DNA of 64,000 bases from Hydrogenophaga sp. (GTDB lineage: Bacteria; Pseudomonadota; Gammaproteobacteria; Burkholderiales; Burkholderiaceae_C), in contig NZ_JADMKB010000003.1 in NCBI RefSeq assembly GCF_018780075.1, forward strand, positions 124,001-188,000, written 5' to 3'. This document shows positions 54,704 through 62,649 of this stretch, piece after piece (position 1 is the first letter of the stretch; each line of letters begins with the position of its first letter). The position numbers were made by a program, and so were the translations under genes. The notes below the pieces were generated by a model. It made no database searches. It was not told where the DNA came from and saw nothing but the letters and a program-made list of their open reading frames with translations.

Positions 54704-54726
54704 GTTCGCTCAACCTTCGAGCGAAC
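54704..54726. terminator. Possible hairpin between convergent genes
   Basis: GTTCGCTC (54704-54711) and GAGCGAAC (54719-54726) form a perfect 8-bp stem with 7-nt loop. It lies between the YkgJ-like gene (plus) and the AT-rich gene (minus). No T run, so Rho-independent stopping is uncertain. The rest of 54599-54750 shows nothing else. Confidence 0.4.
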
Positions 54727-54750
54727 TGGATTGCAACGACAAGAAGCCGA

Positions 54751-56178
54751 TCACGGCCACGCTATGTAGCCTGCCGAGAGAGCCTTGAATCTGGTGTCAA
54801 ACAGTGCTCTGCCCGTACTCGGCAAGTTCGTAATTAAGAAATCTATGCACTCTTGGAGTCGTTGATTCACGACGCCAGCTTTCAATATGCCAAGCGCCAA
54901 ACACGCCTGCTGGCGGCAAATTTCACGTTCGAGTTGAGCTTGAATTTCGTACGAAGTGAGTGCGGATAGTGCTGCGGGTGCAAACTGGTCACCCAAGAGA
55001 CCAATGAGTCGGTCATAGTAAACGCGCCCCCGGGGGGAAACGCCACTGCAATACGTGAGGCCTCGCCCTATCCGACACATCAAAACCACTTTAATGAGCT
55101 TGGGTGCGAAGTTCTGGAGAATATCCTGCTGCCCGCCAATGTATGAAGAAATATTGTCTGCAACAGGCGCTTCGTGAGCAAAATTATCCCAACCGTTGTG
55201 CCTCTCAAGCAGCTGATCTATCAACCCATCAACGATGAGCGCGCGCTCTGAATTAGACCTGAATGCATTTCCTGAAACCGACTGAAAGAATTGCCCTCCA
55301 AGTTCGTACTTATCGCGATACAAATTGGTGTTGTAGCCTTCCAGAGTCAGGCCCAATCTGTACTTCATGTCATCCCCACTAGCCTTCCAAACAGCGACGG
55401 CTAGAAGCGCGATGTTCTTTCTTACCTGCGGGTCGGTATCCGCAGTCACGTAAATTCCGAACATCGTGCGTAGCACGTTGCCGCAGTGATGTGACGCAAG
55501 GGCGCCGATTTTCGCCGAAATGGATGAGAGATTGGCTGGGTCAAGAGGATGAACGTACGTCTTGAGGTTCAAAATGAAGGCTTGCACTTGCAGTGCGGCT
55601 TCGGTTGGTCTGTCGTTCAAAACATCTTGGATACAAGTCTGAAGCCAGCCAAGCAATTCAAATGCGTTAATTGTGTAGTTCGTCGGGTGCGAGATTCCGA
55701 TATCGTTCCGCATGTCTAGGATGTGCTTAAGCTTCTTGTGCGTTGTGTCGCTAATAAGCTCGAGCTTTCGGCATGTGTCAAGTAAAACGGAGTCCTTTAC
55801 AGATCGAAGATCTTCCTCGGTTTGATAGAACTCCCGTGCCTTCCCCCCAATCGCTGCGTCGTAGAAGATATCCAGTCCGTAAGCGATTGCTTTCTTGTGG
55901 AGGTCCAGAACAACCTCATTCCAAATCGCATTCAATGAATAGTCGAATAGACCGACACCGGCTCCTACGACAAACTTTGAAAGATAGCGCGCTCCTTGTT
56001 TAACATGTATGGGCAAGGACTCAATGTATGCAGGCAGGTTCTGTCCGATAATTGCTCGCTGATCTTGTGCAGCGATGATGTTATCGTGAGGTAATCCGAT
56101 GTTTTTGAGAAAATCGACAATGATCTGTGCTTGTGGATCAACCAATTGCATTGGAGGTTTCGGAACGATGCTACTCAT
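54751..56178 (-). CDS. AT-rich foreign gene; possible HEPN-domain protein
   Basis: 475 residues of no family I recognise. Codon and base use are clearly AT-richer than all neighbours. Largely helical. Around residues 150-185 it has L-K-H-I-L-D-M-R157-N158-D-I-G-I-S-H164-P, an R-N-x5-H arrangement that fits the Rx4-6H active site of HEPN ribonucleases, followed by a long amphipathic helix. C-terminal half holds scattered Cys. No signal peptide. Stands alone between the nif region and housekeeping genes, typical of a defence or toxin cargo gene, but that role is inference. Confidence 0.7.
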   Translation of the reverse strand: MSSIVPKPPMQLVDPQAQIIVDFLKNIGLPHDNIIAAQDQRAIIGQNLPAYIESLPIHVKQGARYLSKFVVGAGVGLFDYSLNAIWNEVVLDLHKKAIAYGLDIFYDAAIGGKAREFYQTEEDLRSVKDSVLLDTCRKLELISDTTHKKLKHILDMRNDIGISHPTNYTINAFELLGWLQTCIQDVLNDRPTEAALQVQAFILNLKTYVHPLDPANLSSISAKIGALASHHCGNVLRTMFGIYVTADTDPQVRKNIALLAVAVWKASGDDMKYRLGLTLEGYNTNLYRDKYELGGQFFQSVSGNAFRSNSERALIVDGLIDQLLERHNGWDNFAHEAPVADNISSYIGGQQDILQNFAPKLIKVVLMCRIGRGLTYCSGVSPRGRVYYDRLIGLLGDQFAPAALSALTSYEIQAQLEREICRQQACLALGILKAGVVNQRLQECIDFLITNLPSTGRALFDTRFKALSAGYIAWP

Positions 56179-56451
56179 GTGGTTTCCCTGGTGCTTGTTT
56201 GAGAAGAAGGGCGCTGATCACCCTCGCCGATGTTTCAGGACATGGTGGCGTGTGTAGGGATGCGCAGTCCGTTGAAGATTATCCACGCGATGGCATTCTT
56301 ATTATTTTTATAACTGTGATGCCACACAGCGGCTTTTGACAATGGCCACTTCTGGCTGACAGTCGAAATCGCCGTCAACAGGCAACGTCACTACCTCTGG
56401 GCGCTGCGCGTTCCACCCCATGCCCGATACAGATCAAAGCGGGGTGAATGA
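56179..56451. other. Gap upstream of the AT-rich gene
   Basis: 273 bp with no supported gene. It has an AT-rich patch (TTATTATTTTTATAAC near 56298-56313) that could be the promoter of the minus-strand gene, then returns to high GC by 56340. No insertion-sequence ends or target duplications could be recognised. Confidence 0.4.
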
Positions 56452-56760
56452 TCAGCCGCAGCACTTCTTGAACTTCTTCCCGCTGCCGCAAGAGCAAACA
56501 TCGTTGCGCTCCGGCGCAGCCGCAGCGTGTTTCACCGTCTCGACGCGCGGGCCAAGGCTCTTCCAGGTTTCGCGCAGGTTGTAGACGGCCCAGATCGCGT
56601 CGCCCACGGCCTTCATGCGCGCAGCGCTCACACTGGGCGGGCCTAGCTGGTCTTGGTAGGCGTGTTGGGTGGGCGCGCCGGTGTCGGGCAGCGTGAGCGC
56701 GCGCAGCAGCTTCAGCGCGGCCTCGCGCCACTGCTGCGCCTGGACCTCACGGGGCGCCCG
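56452..56760 (-). pseudogene. 3' fragment of a SEC-C motif protein gene
   Basis: The frame ends N-D-V-C-S-C-G-S-G-K-K-F-K-K-C-C-G-stop, a textbook SEC-C zinc motif. Upstream it reads W-R-E-A-A-L-K-L-L-R-A-L-T-L-P-D-T-G-A-P-T-Q and then meets a stop at 56761-56763, with no start codon before that except an internal ATG at 56616. About 100 codons remain of what should be a longer gene. I infer loss of the 5' part by rearrangement at this junction. A short start from ATG 56616 (55 residues) is possible but unlikely. Confidence 0.7.
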
Positions 56761-56801
56761 TCACATCCACACCGTCGAGATCAAGAACCGGTGCCCTCGC
56801 T

Positions 56802-57725
56802 TCAGCCGCTGTGGACGCCACGGGTCGCCAGCGGCCGAACCGCATCGGTTCGGCCAGCCCACCACAGCGCCGCGCCCATCAGCAGCACGCCCGCCCACTG
56901 CATGCCATCCAGCGACCGGCCATAGATCGCCACGTCGAGCGTGATCGCGGCAATCGGGTAGACGAACTGCAGCAGCGCAATCCGCCCCACCTCCAGCCGC
57001 TGCATGCCGGCATAGATCAGCGCGTAGGCCAAGCCGGTGTGCAGCGCCCCCAGGCCCACCAGCCAGCCCCAGGTGGCCGCAGGCCAACCGCCCCACTGGG
57101 CGGGCAAGCCGTGCCAGGCGGGCCACCAGGCGAGCAGCAGCGTGCCGGTGGCGCACTGCCAAAACGTCAAACCCAGGGAGCTGAGCGCGCGCTGCCGCTT
57201 GGCCAGCAGCGACACCGCCGCATAGCACACCGACCCCAGCACCGCCAAAGCCAGGCCCCAGGCGAACAGCGGCTGCCCACCCGGCAGGCCGGAGTGAAGC
57301 AGCCCGGTGGCCATCGTCAACCCCGCAAAAGCACCGAACACGCCCAGCGCCCGCGCGCCACCCAGCCGCTCGCCGCACCACCACGCCCCGGCCAGCAGCA
57401 ACCACAAGGGCTGCAAATGAAAAGTCACGGTCGCCAACGCGATCGAGGTCCACTGGATGGCGGCAAAGAAGCTGGCCCACATCACCACCATCAGGCTGCC
57501 CGTGAGCGCCGCCACGGCCATGCCTTGGCGTGTCGGACGCAGTTCCTTGAGCCTCCCGGTCGCCCACGCAAAGGCCAGCAATGCCGCGCCACCAAAGAGG
57601 CAGCGGAAGAACACCGCCGTCAGTGGGTGCTGACCGGCCTGCTCAAGAAACAGCCCGAGTGTTCCCATCAGCAGGCCACCGGCCACCATGAACCCGGCAC
57701 CGGAAGAGCGTTGTGTGTCTGTCAT
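56802..57725 (-). CDS. EamA/DMT-superfamily transporter
   Basis: 307 residues, about ten transmembrane helices in two EamA repeats (G-G-L-L-M-G-T-L-G-L-F-L-E-Q-A-G at the start; H-T-G-L-A-Y-A-L-I-Y-A-G in the second half with R-I-A-L-L-Q-F-V-Y-P). Likely exports an amino acid or other metabolite. Divergent from a LysR regulator gene 97 bp away, the usual regulator-exporter pairing. Confidence 0.88.
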   Translation of the reverse strand: MTDTQRSSGAGFMVAGGLLMGTLGLFLEQAGQHPLTAVFFRCLFGGAALLAFAWATGRLKELRPTRQGMAVAALTGSLMVVMWASFFAAIQWTSIALATVTFHLQPLWLLLAGAWWCGERLGGARALGVFGAFAGLTMATGLLHSGLPGGQPLFAWGLALAVLGSVCYAAVSLLAKRQRALSSLGLTFWQCATGTLLLAWWPAWHGLPAQWGGWPAATWGWLVGLGALHTGLAYALIYAGMQRLEVGRIALLQFVYPIAAITLDVAIYGRSLDGMQWAGVLLMGAALWWAGRTDAVRPLATRGVHSG

Positions 57726-57783
57726 GGCAGCACTGTCGGCGCATTCCTGAAATTCGCAAAGCGCGATATTCTTGTGTGATTGA

Positions 57784-57796
57784 TTCGATAAACGAA
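57784..57796. promoter_or_regulatory. LysR-type operator candidate
   Basis: TTCGATAAACGAA: a T-N11-A site with TTCG/CGAA arms, centred in the gap between the divergent transporter and lysR genes, 27 bp before the lysR ATG. Confidence 0.5.
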
Positions 57797-57822
57797 ACCA
57801 TCATTGTTGCAACCCACCCGAT

Positions 57823-58689
57823 ATGACGAACCGTTCCCGTGACCTGCAGCTGGACTGGCTGCGTGCTTTTGTCGCCGCGGTCGACGGTGGTTCGCTGTCG
57901 GCGGCCTGCCGTGTGGTGCACCGCTCGCCAGCGGCACTGAGCATGCAGATCAAGAAGCTGGAGCAGGCTGCGGCGGTGCCTCTGTTGCTGCGCGATGCGC
58001 GGCGCTTTGCGCTTACACCCGCTGGCGAGCGGCTGCTACCGAAAGCACGCGAGGTGCTGTTGGCGCACGCGGCGGCGCAGTCGGCACTGGAGACCGTGCC
58101 CGTGACGGGCCATGTGCGTTTCGGGTTTCCCGAGGACTACGCCGCAGCCCACCTGGGGCCGGCGCTGCGGCGCTTTGCGCAGACGCACCCCGAGGTCGAG
58201 GTGGAGATGGTCTGCGCCCAGTCCACGGTGCTGATCCCGGCGCTGACAGCCGGCGATCTGGACGTGGCCCTGGTCACGCAGGACCGCCCTTCGCGCGGCA
58301 CCCGCCTGTTCGATGAGGCGTATGTCTGGGTGGGCCTGGCCAGCAGCCCGGTGTGGCAAAGGGACCCGCTGCCGCTGGCGGTGTTCGAACCGGGTTCGAT
58401 GGCACGCAAGATGCCCGAGCAAGCGTTGCGCCGTGCCGGACGCCGCTACCGCATCGCCTACCAAAGCCCCAGCACCGTGGGCCTTCTCGCCGTGGTTCAA
58501 AGCGGCTTGGCGGTGGCCGCCGTCAAGCGCAGCTCATGCCCACCCGAGCTGGTGCAGCTGGACACCCGACACGGCTTGCCGCCGCTGGCCCGGCTGCAGG
58601 TCGCGGCCGTGATCGCCTCTTCTGCCCGCAAGGATGCCGCCGCGCAGGCGCTCCACGACCACGTTGTTGAAGAACTGCGGCGAAGCTGA
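57823..58689 (+). CDS. LysR-family transcriptional regulator
   Basis: 288 residues. N-terminal winged helix-turn-helix (L-D-W-L-R-A-F-V-A-A-V-D-G-G-S-L-S-A-A-C-R-V-V-H-R-S-P-A-A-L-S-M-Q-I-K-K-L-E) then a substrate-binding domain. Probably controls the divergent DMT exporter and itself. Its last 43 codons plus the next 10 bp are repeated near 63595 (see findings). Confidence 0.92.
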   Translation: MTNRSRDLQLDWLRAFVAAVDGGSLSAACRVVHRSPAALSMQIKKLEQAAAVPLLLRDARRFALTPAGERLLPKAREVLLAHAAAQSALETVPVTGHVRFGFPEDYAAAHLGPALRRFAQTHPEVEVEMVCAQSTVLIPALTAGDLDVALVTQDRPSRGTRLFDEAYVWVGLASSPVWQRDPLPLAVFEPGSMARKMPEQALRRAGRRYRIAYQSPSTVGLLAVVQSGLAVAAVKRSSCPPELVQLDTRHGLPPLARLQVAAVIASSARKDAAAQALHDHVVEELRRS

Positions 58690-58698
58690 GGTCGCCCC
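58562..58698 (+). repeat. Direct repeat copy A (3' end of lysR)
   Basis: 137 bp covering the end of the lysR gene and 9-10 bp past its stop. Copy B at 63595-63730 matches with about six differences including a 1-bp deletion. Intact copy. Confidence 0.9.
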
Positions 58699-58709
58699 GT
58701 TCCTGTCGA

Positions 58710-58916
58710 TCACACAGGTGTTTCGCTGTCTTCTTCGGCGACTTGCGGAGCAGAGCCGCTGGGGATGAAGCCTTCGCCATGGGCGGCGAGGTAGTCGCGG
58801 ATCAGACGCCGCACCACCTGTGACGGCGTCACGTCTTGGCGCGCACACAGGCCTTCAAAGGCCTTTTTTTTGGCGGGGTCGATGAGGACCGTCAGTCGGG
58901 CAGTTTTGAGCTCCAT
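58710..58916 (-). CDS. Ribbon-helix-helix (CopG/Arc-type) small DNA-binding protein
   Basis: 68 residues. K-T-A-R-L-T-V-L-I-D-P-A-K-K-K-A-F-E-G-L-C-A-R-Q-D-V-T-P-S-Q-V-V-R-R-L-I-R-D-Y-L: a beta strand then two helices, the RHH pattern. Could be the antitoxin-like half of a pair, but no toxin is adjacent. Target unknown. Confidence 0.75.
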   Translation of the reverse strand: MELKTARLTVLIDPAKKKAFEGLCARQDVTPSQVVRRLIRDYLAAHGEGFIPSGSAPQVAEEDSETPV

Positions 58917-58963
58917 GCGCGCATTCTATGTAAATTGGATGTGCATGCGTCCTGGGCTTGTTT

Positions 58964-59314
58964 TCAGTAACGCCCCATCCAGCGATGCTCGAACGCTGAC
59001 CCGGTGTTGGCGTCTTTCGGCGCGGGCGAAGCGACCGGCGGTGGCGCCGCGACGCGCTTTTGAACTTGCGCCGGAGCGGGCTCTTTGCCGGGTTGTTCAA
59101 TCTCGAACGCATGCCCATCGAGGTCGGGATCAAGCACCAGCAGCACCTCGCCGAAGTGAGGAAAAAGCAGACCGGCGAGCGCCGTTGCACTGTGTGAAAC
59201 CTCACGCAGCTCAATGAGGTTGGCGGCCTTCAGCGCATACCAGAGACGCAGGTTGACGCGGACACAGCGGGGGTGCGAGGCGCGCACGCTTCTTTCCAGG
59301 GCGGACAGTGACAT
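58964..59314 (-). CDS. Uncharacterised protein, 116 aa
   Basis: M-S-L-S-A-L-E-R-S-V-R-A-S-H-P-R-C-V-R-V-N-L-R-L-W-Y-A-L-K-A-A-N-L-I-E-L-R-E-V, then F-P-H-F-G-E-V-L-L-V-L-D-P-D-L-D-G-H-A-F-E-I, then a Pro/Ala-rich tail. No family recognised and no overlapping frame looks better. Faces away from the spermidine-synthase-like gene. Confidence 0.5.
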   Translation of the reverse strand: MSLSALERSVRASHPRCVRVNLRLWYALKAANLIELREVSHSATALAGLLFPHFGEVLLVLDPDLDGHAFEIEQPGKEPAPAQVQKRVAAPPPVASPAPKDANTGSAFEHRWMGRY

Positions 59315-59518
59315 GCGATCAACCTCTTTTCACACACGGTGCGGACCTGCTTGCGTGCGCCACGAGGCGCGTTGCAAGGGATACGTTAGAAAACATGATC
59401 ATTACATGATAATGATATTTAAATTCAAAGCTTACTATAGTCACATACAAAGTGTGTCAAGAGCACATTGATCGTTCATCACCATGCGTGAGAACACGAC
59501 CACAACAAGCAAAACGGC
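59315..59518. promoter_or_regulatory. AT-rich divergent gap with Fur-box-like sequence
   Basis: TGATAATGATATTTA at 59407-59421 matches the Fur 7-1-7 pattern (TGATAAT-N-ATTATCA) at 11 of 14 positions, within nested ATGATCAT/ATGATAAT repeats. A TACTATAG patch near 59434 could be a -10 element for the plus-strand gene. Confidence 0.35.
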
Positions 59519-60313
59519 ATGAGCTTCAATTTTGGATCGGCACTGCAAAACGCTCTCATCCATGCGGGCCTGAACGTGCGGGACGTGCGCATTCAACACA
59601 AGCGGTTTGAGCAAGCCCTCAGCTTCGGCTTGACCGATGTGCAAAGCGCGATGGACCCGCGCCAACCCGACCGCCTGGTGCTGAACTACACGCGCGTGAT
59701 GATGGGGTTCCTGGTGTTTTCGCCTCAACCGCGCAACATGCTGATGATCGGGCTGGGAGGAGGATCGCTGCCCAAGTTTTGCCACCGGCACTGTCCTGGC
59801 ACCGATATCACGGTGGTGGAAATCGACCCACGGGTCATCGCGCTGCGAGACCAGTTTGAGGTGCCGCCAGACCAGAATCATTTCCGGGTGCTGCAGGCCG
59901 ATGGCGCGGACTTCGTCGCCGCCATGGACGATGCGAGCTACGACATCATCATGGTCGATGGGTTCGATGCCGAGAGCATGGCTCCGTCGCTGGGCACCCA
60001 GAACTTTTACGGCCTGTGCGCCCGGCTGCTCACCACCGGTGGCGTCATGGTCTGCAACCTGCACGAACTCGATCTGCACTTCGGTGCCTACCTGGAACGC
60101 ATCGCCCTGAGTTTCGACGGCGAGGCCGTGGTCGTGGCGGCTCGGGAGCCTGGCAACAGCGTGGTGTTTGCCCGAAAGGATGTGGCCGTCAACGCACGCA
60201 TGCCCAAACACTTGCAGCGTCCGGCGGGCATGTCAGAAGAGGCCTGGGCTGGCATTGAGAGCGAAGTACACGACGTGTTGCGGGAAGCCAGAAGTTTGCG
60301 GGCGTTCAGTTGA
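59519..60313 (+). CDS. Spermidine synthase-like methyltransferase-fold protein
   Basis: 264 residues. N-M-L-M-I-G-L-G-G-G-S-L-P-K at about 73-86, then I-T-V-V-E-I-D-P-R-V-I, then V-L-Q-A-D-G-A-D-F and Y-D-I-I-M-V-D-G-F-D-A: the Rossmann core of polyamine aminopropyltransferases. It lacks the N-terminal half with the usual H-E motif, so it belongs to the short spermidine-synthase-like group whose substrate is unknown. Confidence 0.8.
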   Translation: MSFNFGSALQNALIHAGLNVRDVRIQHKRFEQALSFGLTDVQSAMDPRQPDRLVLNYTRVMMGFLVFSPQPRNMLMIGLGGGSLPKFCHRHCPGTDITVVEIDPRVIALRDQFEVPPDQNHFRVLQADGADFVAAMDDASYDIIMVDGFDAESMAPSLGTQNFYGLCARLLTTGGVMVCNLHELDLHFGAYLERIALSFDGEAVVVAAREPGNSVVFARKDVAVNARMPKHLQRPAGMSEEAWAGIESEVHDVLREARSLRAFS

Positions 60314-60490
60314 TCACCATGCTCGAAGGGTGGGCACCAAAGCTCGCAACATCCGCCGCGTTGAAGGCGACCACGACATAGACTGCAAGGTCCATGGCAT
60401 GGAGGCCATGCCACTCAAGTCCGGGCTCGTGCGCAAGGCCTGAGCCACCTGCCTCTTTCTTCCAGCAACACTCTTTCGAGGACCGCCACC
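60314..60490. other. Gap before isocitrate dehydrogenase gene
   Basis: 177 bp. One frame, GTG 60329 to stop 60443, reads V-G-T-K-A-R-N-I-R-R-V-E-G-D-H-D-I-D-C-K-V-H-G-M-E-A-M and may be the remains of a small gene, but I cannot support it. GGACCGCCACC precedes the next ATG without a clear ribosome site. Confidence 0.35.
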
Positions 60491-61522
60491 ATGACAACAA
60501 TGATTCCTGCCACCCTGATCCCCGGCGACGGCATTGGCCCTGAGATCGTCGACGCCACGCTGGCGGCACTTGATGCGCTCAAGGCCCCTTTCGACTGGGA
60601 TCGACAGATCGCCGGTCTCGAGGGTGTCAAGCAGGCCGGAGACCCCCTGCCACAGGCCACCCTGGACAGCATCCGACGCACGCGCCTGGCGCTCAAGGGC
60701 CCGCTGGAAACGCCCTCGGGCGGGGGCTATCGCTCGTCAAACGTTCGACTGCGCGAAGAATTCAAGCTGTATGCCAACCTGCGCCCCGCCCTGACCATCA
60801 TTCCCGGTGGTCGCTTCGACAAGATCGATCTCGTCGTGGTGCGCGAAAACCTGGAAGGCCTGTACATCGGGCACGAGCATTTCGTGCAGATCGATGACGA
60901 TCCGCATGCCGTGGCCATGGCCACCGGCATCAACACCCGCGCAGGCAGCCGCCGGCTGCTGGAGTTCGCCTTTGAACATGCCGTCGCCACCGGCCGCAAG
61001 AAGGTCACGATCGTGCACAAGGCCAACATCATGAAAGCGCTCACAGGCATCTTTCTGGAGACCGGCCTGGAACTGTACGAACGCAAGTACAAGGGCCAGT
61101 TCGAACTGGACACCGTCATCATCGATGCCTGCGCGATGAAGCTGGTGCTCAACCCTTGGCAGTTCGACATGCTGGTCACCACCAACCTCTTCGGCGACAT
61201 CCTGTCTGATCTGGTGGCCGGCCTGGTGGGCGGGCTCGGCATGGCGCCGGGCGCCAACATCGGGGCCGACGCTGCCATCTTCGAAGCGGTCCACGGTTCA
61301 GCGCCCGACATCGCTGGCAAAGGAATCGCCAACCCCACAGCCCTACTCCTTGCGGCTGCGATGATGCTGGACCACGTCAAGCTCACGGAAAAGGCCACCC
61401 ACCTGCGCCAGGCGCTCGATGCGACGCTGAACATCGACAAGGTGCGGACCGGTGATCTGGGCGGCAAGGCGAGCACAGCGGCATTCACCAAGGCGTTGGT
61501 CAGCCGCATCTCGAACGGCTGA
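60491..61522 (+). CDS. NAD-dependent isocitrate dehydrogenase
   Basis: 343 residues of the IDH/IPMDH family: L-I-P-G-D-G-I-G-P-E-I at 9-19, N-V-R-L-R-E-E-F-K-L-Y-A-N-L-R-P, V-V-V-R-E-N-L-E-G-L-Y-I-G, V-H-K-A-N-I-M-K, N-L-F-G-D-I-L-S-D and H-G-S-A-P-D-I-A-G-K-G. S in the S-S-N-V-R-x-R segment and the short length fit the NAD-type isocitrate dehydrogenase; homoisocitrate or isopropylmalate dehydrogenase are less likely. Oxidises isocitrate to 2-oxoglutarate. Confidence 0.85.
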   Translation: MTTMIPATLIPGDGIGPEIVDATLAALDALKAPFDWDRQIAGLEGVKQAGDPLPQATLDSIRRTRLALKGPLETPSGGGYRSSNVRLREEFKLYANLRPALTIIPGGRFDKIDLVVVRENLEGLYIGHEHFVQIDDDPHAVAMATGINTRAGSRRLLEFAFEHAVATGRKKVTIVHKANIMKALTGIFLETGLELYERKYKGQFELDTVIIDACAMKLVLNPWQFDMLVTTNLFGDILSDLVAGLVGGLGMAPGANIGADAAIFEAVHGSAPDIAGKGIANPTALLLAAAMMLDHVKLTEKATHLRQALDATLNIDKVRTGDLGGKASTAAFTKALVSRISNG

Positions 61523-61611
61523 ACATGAGAGGGGGGTAAAAGCTCGACCACATGCCGAGCCGCCGCTTGGTGGTATGTCTTCTCTCGGCCCCCAAGACGG
61601 GCAGCGGGTTG

Positions 61612-62562
61612 CTACGAAAGAAGCGCGTTGTGTCCAGCCACACCGCGTCGCCCAAGCGGACCAAAGGTTGCACTCCCCGACAACGAAGCCACGCAGCGAC
61701 GCAGGCACTGACTGGCCGGCTCGGCATCAACGCGAGGATGCCAAGCCTGAACCACCTGCTCAACGGGAATGGCCACGGGCAGCTTGAAGATCTCCAGCCC
61801 CAGTCCGCTGGCCACCGTGCGCGCCAAGGGCTCGGGCACGCAGGCGATCAATGATGAACGCGCAGCGGCCATCAGCGCACCGTAGGCGCTCGGCACGGTC
61901 AACACGACGCGTCTTGCACAGCCGATATCAGCGAGCAAAGCATCTACCGCTTCCTTGTTCCGCCCTCGCTGAGCGATGCTCACATGCTGCTCGGCAGAAA
62001 ACCGCTTCGGCGTCACCCGGGCTGCCAACAAACGATGCCCTGCCTTCGCGACGCCCACGATGCGCTGCTCGTAAAGCGGCGCGGTCTTCACCTCGGGACC
62101 GGCGTCCCGCACGATGCCGACATCGAGATCAATGCGGCCTTCCCGCAAGGCCATCGAGTCGCTGTCGCTTTCAGGAATGAAACGCAGCGTTGCGAGCGGC
62201 ATTTCTCGTTGGATTTCCGCAAGCAGTGCGGCCCCATAGACGATACCCATCCCTTCGGGTGCTCGGACGATGAATTCACGCTGCATCCGAGTCAGGTCCA
62301 GCCCTCCACCTGGCTGCATCAGCGCGACCGCTTCGCCGATCAAGCGCCGCACCGGCGCGCGCATCTCCTCCGCGCGAGGTGTCGGAATCAACTTTTGGCC
62401 TGCACGCACAAGGATGGGATCGTCCAGCGCATCGCGGATTCTGGCCAGTTTGTGGCTCATCGCCGGAGCGCTCAGGTGCATGCGTTGCGCTGCTGCGGCA
62501 ACGCTGCCCGTCGTCAACAGGGCATCCAGCGCAGCAAGGAGGTTGAGATCCAACGAGTTCAT
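61612..62562 (-). CDS. LysR-family transcriptional regulator
   Basis: 316 residues from ATG 62562. M-N-S-L-D-L-N-L-L-A-A-L-D-A-L-L-T-T-G-S-V-A-A-A-A-Q-R-M-H-L-S-A-P-A-M-S-H-K-L-A-R-I: the winged HTH. NodD/PcpR-like branch by its LDLNLL opening. The last 30 residues are unusual and run past the normal family end, so the stop may have been displaced by a 3' mutation. Divergent from a methyltransferase gene. Confidence 0.85.
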   Translation of the reverse strand: MNSLDLNLLAALDALLTTGSVAAAAQRMHLSAPAMSHKLARIRDALDDPILVRAGQKLIPTPRAEEMRAPVRRLIGEAVALMQPGGGLDLTRMQREFIVRAPEGMGIVYGAALLAEIQREMPLATLRFIPESDSDSMALREGRIDLDVGIVRDAGPEVKTAPLYEQRIVGVAKAGHRLLAARVTPKRFSAEQHVSIAQRGRNKEAVDALLADIGCARRVVLTVPSAYGALMAAARSSLIACVPEPLARTVASGLGLEIFKLPVAIPVEQVVQAWHPRVDAEPASQCLRRCVASLSGSATFGPLGRRGVAGHNALLS

Positions 62563-62564
62563 TT

Positions 62565-62600
62565 TGTACAGGTATTCGTTCAGAACAATGCACTGTACAG
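62565..62600. promoter_or_regulatory. Possible LysR operator with TGTACAG arms
   Basis: TGTACAG at 62565-62571 and again at 62594-62600; GTACAG and CTGTAC also form an inverted pair. It lies in the 87-bp gap between the lysR gene and the divergent methyltransferase gene. Confidence 0.4.
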
Positions 62601-62649
62601 AATGACCCCGTGGTTGGACACTGCGCACCCCTGAATCTCGGAGCCCGCA

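Noticed and set aside
56179-56451. Possible insertion-sequence remnant upstream of the AT-rich gene
   Set aside because: No transposase frame, terminal inverted repeats or target duplication could be identified.
60168-60443. 91-codon plus-strand frame ending before icd
   Set aside because: Most of it overlaps the spermidine-synthase-like gene; only the last 37 codons lie in the gap and no family was recognised.
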